In this document: positions 60,551-64,000 of the stretch, piece after piece
Layout: each line of letters opens with the position of its first letter
Numbering within the stretch: position 1 is the stretch's first letter
Source of the DNA: Sphingomonas sp. BT-65
Lineage (GTDB): Bacteria; Pseudomonadota; Alphaproteobacteria; Sphingomonadales; Sphingomonadaceae
NCBI RefSeq assembly: GCF_026107375.2
Contig: NZ_JAPCIA010000001.1
Span: forward strand, 2,232,001 to 2,296,000
Length of the DNA: 64,000 nucleotides
Direction: 5' to 3'
Made by a program: the position numbers and the translations under genes
The notes under the pieces: model-generated
The model's input: the letters and a program-made list of their open reading frames with translations, nothing else
The model's database searches: none
Told to the model about the DNA's origin: nothing

Positions 60551-60799
60551 TCATCCCGGACGATCGATCGCCACCAGGAACATCAGCAGCGCTAGCATCC
60601 CGACCGCAAGCAGCACCAGCACGACGAGCGGCAGACAGGTGCCCAGATCATTGTCATGCCGCCACGCGATCCACAGAATCGCTACGACCGCGGCGATCAG
60701 GCCTCCGACCGGTCCGAACAGGCTTCCGGCAATCGCCGTCGCGACAAGCGCGATGACGATCGAGGTGAGCACTCGTATCGCCGTTGTTCGCCGCACCAT
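60551..60799 (-). CDS. small membrane protein (82 aa)
   Basis: Two or three hydrophobic segments: LTSIVIALVATAIAGSLFGPVGGLIAAVVAILW and LPLVVLVLLAVGMLALLMFLVAI, separated by a short polar loop (RHDNDLGTC). Start ATG 60799 with GGAGAC upstream. No family recognised. Confidence 0.6.
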   Translation of the reverse strand: MVRRTTAIRVLTSIVIALVATAIAGSLFGPVGGLIAAVVAILWIAWRHDNDLGTCLPLVVLVLLAVGMLALLMFLVAIDRPG

Positions 60800-60876
60800 C
60801 GAGTCTCCGTTTCACACCTTTGCCCGCATCGCCGCACATTCGCTGTTGATGGAAAACCGACGGTCGGGTCTTCTAG

Positions 60877-60900
60877 CCCTCTCCCGCTTGCGGGAGAGGG
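60877..60900. repeat. 10-bp perfect stem-loop repeat
   Basis: CCCTCTCCCG, CTTG, CGGGAGAGGG, followed by TTGGGTGAGGGC. It is the classic interspersed palindrome of many proteobacteria and lies in the otherwise empty 60800-61045 stretch. Confidence 0.6.
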
Positions 60901-61045
60901 TTGGGTGAGGGCCTTCTAGTGTTCTTACTCGTGAGAGGCCGCAAGCGCGGCGCTGATCACTGCGACCCCCTCGTCGCACGGGGTTTGACCCCGGGTCCAG
61001 CTTCTACGCGCCGCACTTCCGCTTTGAGGAAAGCGTACGTTCCCC

Positions 61046-61095
61046 TATCCTCCCCCGCCAGGGGGAGGTGTCGCCGCAGGCGTCGGAGGGGGAGG
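61046..61095. repeat. left REP-like repeat of the DUF559 gene
   Basis: Contains CCTCCCCC, GCCA, GGGGGAGG, then GTGTCGCCGCAGGCGTCGG, then AGGGGGAGG. It is the reverse-orientation counterpart of 61483-61536. Its right end supplies the GGAGG-type ribosome site for the DUF559 ORF. Confidence 0.7.
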
Positions 61096-61101
61096 ACGGC
61101 G

Positions 61102-61482
61102 ATGCGCCTCGAAGGTTCGGAAGACGGCCGCCGCAACGCAAAGCGCCTGCGCCGCGAAATGACGCCGCCCGAGATCGGATTATGGCTTGCGCTTCGCAGC
61201 AATGATCAGGGCCTGCGCTTCCGCAAGCAGCATGGCGCCGGAAACTATGTCCTCGACTTCTACTGCGCCCCCGCAAGGCTCGCGATCGAAGTCGATGGCG
61301 AAGCGCATGAGCGCGGCGACCGGCCCGCTCGGGATTCGGCGCGCGATGCCTGGCTCAATTCGCGAGGGGTCCACGTGCTTCGCTATCCCGCGCAGGAAGT
61401 CTTGGCCAACCTCGAGGGTGTCGTACGGCAGATCTTGGCGATTGCGATCAAGCGACGGGAGCACAAACGGCCGGACCGCTGA
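61102..61482 (+). CDS. DUF559 (Vsr-related) endonuclease-domain protein
   Basis: A 126-residue protein with the DUF559 core: RRNAKRLRREMTPPEIGLWLALRS, LRFRKQHGAGNYVLDFYCAPARLAIEVDGEAHERGDRPARDSARDAWLNSRGVHVLRYPAQEVLANLEGVVRQI. The conserved FRRQ-type RKQH, DFYC, EVDG and AHE positions form the expected nuclease site of this restriction-endonuclease-like family. ATG 61102 follows GGAGG lying inside the left repeat. The gene is the only plus-strand gene of the inserted block and is flanked by inverted repeats. Confidence 0.88.
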   Translation: MRLEGSEDGRRNAKRLRREMTPPEIGLWLALRSNDQGLRFRKQHGAGNYVLDFYCAPARLAIEVDGEAHERGDRPARDSARDAWLNSRGVHVLRYPAQEVLANLEGVVRQILAIAIKRREHKRPDR

Positions 61483-61536
61483 CCTCCCCCTCCGTCAGGC
61501 AACGCCTGACACCTCCCCCTCGCGGGGGAGGATTAA
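61483..61536. repeat. right REP-like repeat of the DUF559 gene
   Basis: CCTCCCCCTCCGTCAGGCAACGCCTGACACCTCCCC region with stem CCTCCCCC/TCGC/GGGGGAGG and a second small palindrome CAGGCAACGCCTG, ending GATTAA. It begins immediately after the DUF559 stop codon and is inverted relative to 61046-61095. Confidence 0.75.
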
Positions 61537-61582
61537 AGATGTCCGCAATCGGCTCGTTGGCAGAATCTTCGACACAATCCTC

Positions 61583-62929
61583 CTACCCCAGCCCCCTGAC
61601 CCCCGCCGCGCCCTTGCGCCCCAGCATCAGTTCGCTCAGCGCCCACACCAGCGCGTCGGCCCGGTCGGGCGAGCGCCCCGGCCCTTCGTAGCCGCCGCCC
61701 GCCACCAGCCCGCACAACTCATCCTCCAGCGCGGGAAACCGCCCGGCATGCTTCACCCGCCCGCTCTCGTACAAGGCCGCGACCGGCTCGGCGCGCGCCG
61801 TCTTGCCGCGGCTGGCATGCACCAGCCTCAAGGGCAGCGTCACTTCCGCCGCGTGCAGCACGCTCTTCACCATGTCGCCGCCCTGGTTCTTCTCCGCCAC
61901 GACCTTGTCCGCGCCGTGCCGCCGCGCGCATTTCGCCACCGCGCGCGCCCAGCCCTCGGGCGACAGGCCGCCCACGCTCGCATCCTCGAGCACATGCCCC
62001 ACGCCCGTGGCATCCAGCGCCACAACGACGATCCCGCAGGCATCGCCCTCGGCGCTCGCCGGCGGGTCGACGCCAACCACCACCCGCGCGATCCCCTTGG
62101 GCTTCCTGCCCCGGCAGGCCTCGATCATCCCGCGCGTCCACAAGGCGCCGGCGACATCGTCGATCAGCTCGCCGTCCAGCTCCTGTCTTCCCAGCCGCGT
62201 GCCACCATATTCGGCCTCCATCGCCTCGATGAAACTGCGCGGCAAGTGCGGATTGTCCCGCGTCCGTCCGCGCGTCTCGACCGTACCCGGCAGCGCCATC
62301 ACCCGCCGCATCAGCCGCGTCGGCCGCGGCGTCGTCGTCACCAGTACGCGCGGCTGCTCGCCGGCGCGCAGCCCCAGCATCAGATTGTCCCACATCGTTT
62401 CGCCATGCCGCCATTTGGCGAGCTCGTCGCACCATGCGGCGTGATGTTCGGGGCCGCGCAATTTCTCGGGCGCCTCCGCCGAATAGACAAAACCCTTCGC
62501 CCCCGATGCGAAGCGCACCTCGCCGATGCTCGCCCGCCATGTCACCGGTTCGTCGTCATGCGCGATCGCGAGCAATCCGCTCGGTCCCTCGATCATCACC
62601 TTGGCGACGTCGTCCTCGCTCGCACCGACCAGCGCGATGCGCCCGTCGCCATGCCGCCGCGCCCATTCGCTCACCCATTCGGCGCCCGCGCGCGTCTTGC
62701 CAAAGCCGCGCCCGGCGCGGATCAGCCACACCCGCCACGCGCCTGGCGGCTCGATCTGCCCGGCATGCGCCCAGGCCAGCCAGCGCTCGCGCAGCTCGAT
62801 CTGCTCCAGGCGCGTCAGCCGGTTGATGACGATCGAGCGGTGCGGTTCGTCGATCAGCGCCAGCTTTTCGAGCTCGGTGAGCGGAGGCGTCTCCGCCGCT
62901 TCATCCGCGCCCGGCGAAGCGCCGCTCAC
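61583..62929 (-). CDS. large terminase subunit (GTA/phage packaging ATPase-nuclease)
   Basis: A 448-residue TerL that pumps DNA into proheads and cuts it. Walker A-like RAGRGFGKTRAGAEW, a Walker B-type strand (FVYSAEAPEKLRGPEHHAAWCDELAKW), the coupling motif TTTPRPTRLMRRVM and the RNaseH-like nuclease Asp residues (VVVGVDPPASAEGDACGIVVVA and VAEKNQGGDMV...PDRADALVWAL). It closely matches the gp2 terminase of gene transfer agents. GTG 62929 overlaps the stop of the upstream gene. The C-terminus is complete (GRKGAAGVRGLG). Confidence 0.93.
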   Translation of the reverse strand: MSGASPGADEAAETPPLTELEKLALIDEPHRSIVINRLTRLEQIELRERWLAWAHAGQIEPPGAWRVWLIRAGRGFGKTRAGAEWVSEWARRHGDGRIALVGASEDDVAKVMIEGPSGLLAIAHDDEPVTWRASIGEVRFASGAKGFVYSAEAPEKLRGPEHHAAWCDELAKWRHGETMWDNLMLGLRAGEQPRVLVTTTPRPTRLMRRVMALPGTVETRGRTRDNPHLPRSFIEAMEAEYGGTRLGRQELDGELIDDVAGALWTRGMIEACRGRKPKGIARVVVGVDPPASAEGDACGIVVVALDATGVGHVLEDASVGGLSPEGWARAVAKCARRHGADKVVAEKNQGGDMVKSVLHAAEVTLPLRLVHASRGKTARAEPVAALYESGRVKHAGRFPALEDELCGLVAGGGYEGPGRSPDRADALVWALSELMLGRKGAAGVRGLG

Positions 62930-63471
62930 GGTGCCCGCCCGGACTCGCGGAGCCTGCGCGCCAGCGCGTCGAGCTGCTTCCTGAGCGCGGCGTCGGTCTC
63001 GGCCGGGGTCGGCCGTGCGCCGCGCTTGGTCACCGGCTTGCGGTCCACGGTCTGGCGGTGCTTGGTCAGCAATGCCAGCGCCAGCTGCACCGCGCCCGGC
63101 TCCACCAGCGCCCCGCCGGCAGCCGCCTTCTGCCCATGACCCTCGCCCATGGCCTCGGCCGCCTCGATCGCCTCGCCGATGTCGATCGCATTCACCCCGA
63201 TCAGCGCATGCTCGAGTAGCGCGGCCTCCAGCCGCTCATATCCAATGTCCAGCGCCTCGGCCCATAGCGCGGCAAAGCCCGCGTCGCGCTTGCGCAACTG
63301 ATAGGCGCCGCTCGGGGTCATCCCCGCGGCGGCGACGGCCTTCAGCACGTTGCAGCTCTCGGCCAGCGTGGCCAGGAAGACGCTCCGCTTGGCCTTGGTC
63401 CAGCCCGTGCGCGGCAGCCGCCGCTGCTGGATCGGGCGCCGGCATCCGGGCTCCAGCTTCTCCGTCATCAT
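62926..63471 (-). CDS. small-terminase-like (GTA gp1) HTH protein
   Basis: A 181-residue protein with an N-terminal HTH: TGWTKAKRSVFLATLAESCNVLKAVAAAGMTPSGAYQLRKRDAGF, then a helical EALDIGYERLEAALLEHALIGV segment and a long helical tail. It is the first gene of the packaging cluster, corresponding to gp1 or small terminase. A paralogue lies at 31580-32266. Two ATGs (63471 and 63468) are in frame; the GGGGAG site favours the second. Confidence 0.82.
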   Translation of the reverse strand: MMTEKLEPGCRRPIQQRRLPRTGWTKAKRSVFLATLAESCNVLKAVAAAGMTPSGAYQLRKRDAGFAALWAEALDIGYERLEAALLEHALIGVNAIDIGEAIEAAEAMGEGHGQKAAAGGALVEPGAVQLALALLTKHRQTVDRKPVTKRGARPTPAETDAALRKQLDALARRLRESGRAP

Positions 63472-63611
63472 CCACTCCCCGAAACGCGATGGCAGCTATC
63501 CCCTTCGCGGGAACGACGAAAATCATTGTTCAAACGAGATAGCCGACAAACCGAGTCGAGACGGAAGGCGTCGCCGCCCCGGCCCGACTCGCAATTCTTC
63601 AGCGTTCTTGT

Positions 63612-63640
63612 TTTGTACCTAATCAGCGCGACGATGTCAA
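63612..63640 (-). promoter_or_regulatory. sigma70-like promoter for the packaging genes
   Basis: Minus strand: TTGACA (63640-63635), 17-base spacer, TACAAA (63617-63612). Perfect -35; four of six at -10. It points into the small-terminase gene with about 130 bases of leader. Confidence 0.55.
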
Positions 63641-63762
63641 GCGTAATTTTCCCATTTGGTTCGTTGCAGGGAAGATTCCGGTTCGCTCCGCGCATCCTTT
63701 CGCGCGGCTGACCGTTGAACTCAGCGCGCGTTCAGTCGCCCGCGCCCAGAGGCCGCCGCATC

Positions 63763-64000
63763 ATGACTCGATTGATCCGCCCGTTCGCCGCAGCCGCACT
63801 CGCTGTGGCTTCGCTGTCCGCTCTCCCCGCCGCGGCGCAGGAACCCCGCGCGCGCGCCGTGAAGGAAGCGCGCATCCCCTTCGCCTCGATGGTCAGCGAC
63901 TATCGTGCCGAGGAACGCGACGTGATCTATCTGCGCGCCGGGCGCGACTGGTATCGCGGCACCTTCATGGCACCGTGCCAGGAGCTGCCCTGGGCGTGGA
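63763..64000 (+). CDS. 5' part of an exported DUF6491-like protein (partial)
   Basis: Seventy-nine codons then the window ends. Signal peptide MTRLIRPFAAAALAVASLSA, then ARAVKEARIPFASMVSDYRAEERDVIYLRAGRDWYRGTFMAPCQELPWAW. The IPFA...DYRAEERDVIYLR...WYRGTF...C..L.W pattern resembles the DUF6491 family of small sphingomonad exported proteins, named tentatively. It is divergent from the packaging genes. Confidence 0.6.
   Translation, partial: MTRLIRPFAAAALAVASLSALPAAAQEPRARAVKEARIPFASMVSDYRAEERDVIYLRAGRDWYRGTFMAPCQELPWAW

Noticed and set aside
63468..63695. A 75-codon minus-strand frame upstream of the small-terminase gene
   Set aside because: It covers the promoter-like sequence, has unusual composition and no ribosome site; treated as leader.

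Overview
This window looks like a chromosomal segment of a sphingomonad alphaproteobacterium (Sphingomonas or a close relative). The evidence is very high GC coding DNA, a carotenoid cluster in the order crtY-crtI-LOG gene-crtB, a C4-pathway 5-aminolevulinate synthase (hemA), MipZ, a Ku/LigD pair, an Atm1-type ABC exporter, and a gene-transfer-agent-like packaging cluster. No rRNA, tRNA, CRISPR array or insertion-sequence transposase was seen.

Layout. 0-11.3 kb is almost entirely minus strand: an exported protein cut by the window edge, aroC, a GNAT, fabI, a YihY-type membrane protein, a DnaJ-class chaperone, a transglutaminase overlapping an ATP-grasp/alpha-E fusion, then ligD and ku. 11.4-30.5 kb is mixed housekeeping: a sodium/solute symporter, a TraB/GumN protein and a sialidase-fold protein, an exonuclease, phosphohexomutase, mipZ, panC, topA, dprA-plsY, murI, hemA and a set of small membrane or exported proteins. 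30.5-34.7 kb is accessory DNA: a rifamycin ADP-ribosyltransferase (arr) preceded by two small genes, a strong hairpin, a visibly lower-GC insert carrying a dGTPase-like HD hydrolase with a tiny upstream ORF, and a frameshifted pseudogene. 34.7-42.5 kb holds thiC with its TPP riboswitch, a MipA/OmpV porin-like protein, a sterol-desaturase-family protein, a ParDE-like toxin-antitoxin pair with a near-consensus promoter, an SDR, and a divergent TetR/GST pair with a long inverted-repeat operator. 42.5-46.7 kb is the carotenoid operon. 46.8-53.2 kb carries the Atm1 exporter, a dihydroorotase-family protein, a YgfZ-like protein, a hydrolase and an OmpA-family protein with an intrinsic terminator.

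53.3-63.5 kb is the most unusual part. Reading on the minus strand it has the head and packaging order of a gene transfer agent or HK97-type phage: small-terminase-like HTH protein, large terminase, portal, a small membrane protein, prohead protease, capsid. The set is broken up. A block of about 4 kb of unrelated genes, including a DUF559 endonuclease gene bracketed by inverted REP-like repeats, separates terminase from portal. A Panacea-type antitoxin with a small putative toxin separates protease from capsid. The capsid reading frame runs directly into a DUF2793 domain, as if the tail genes had been deleted with an in-frame fusion. No tail genes follow; an ordinary ompA gene comes next. I read this as a decayed or repurposed capsid module carrying cargo.

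Functional links. The crt genes are translationally coupled (4-base overlaps) and would convert GGPP to cyclised carotenoid; hemA, aroC, panC, thiC, plsY, fabI and murI supply core metabolites and envelope precursors. ku/ligD form a two-gene NHEJ system. The accessory genes (arr, dGTPase-like HD protein, ParDE, Panacea pair, DUF559) concentrate in the two regions with repeats, pseudogenes and altered base composition.
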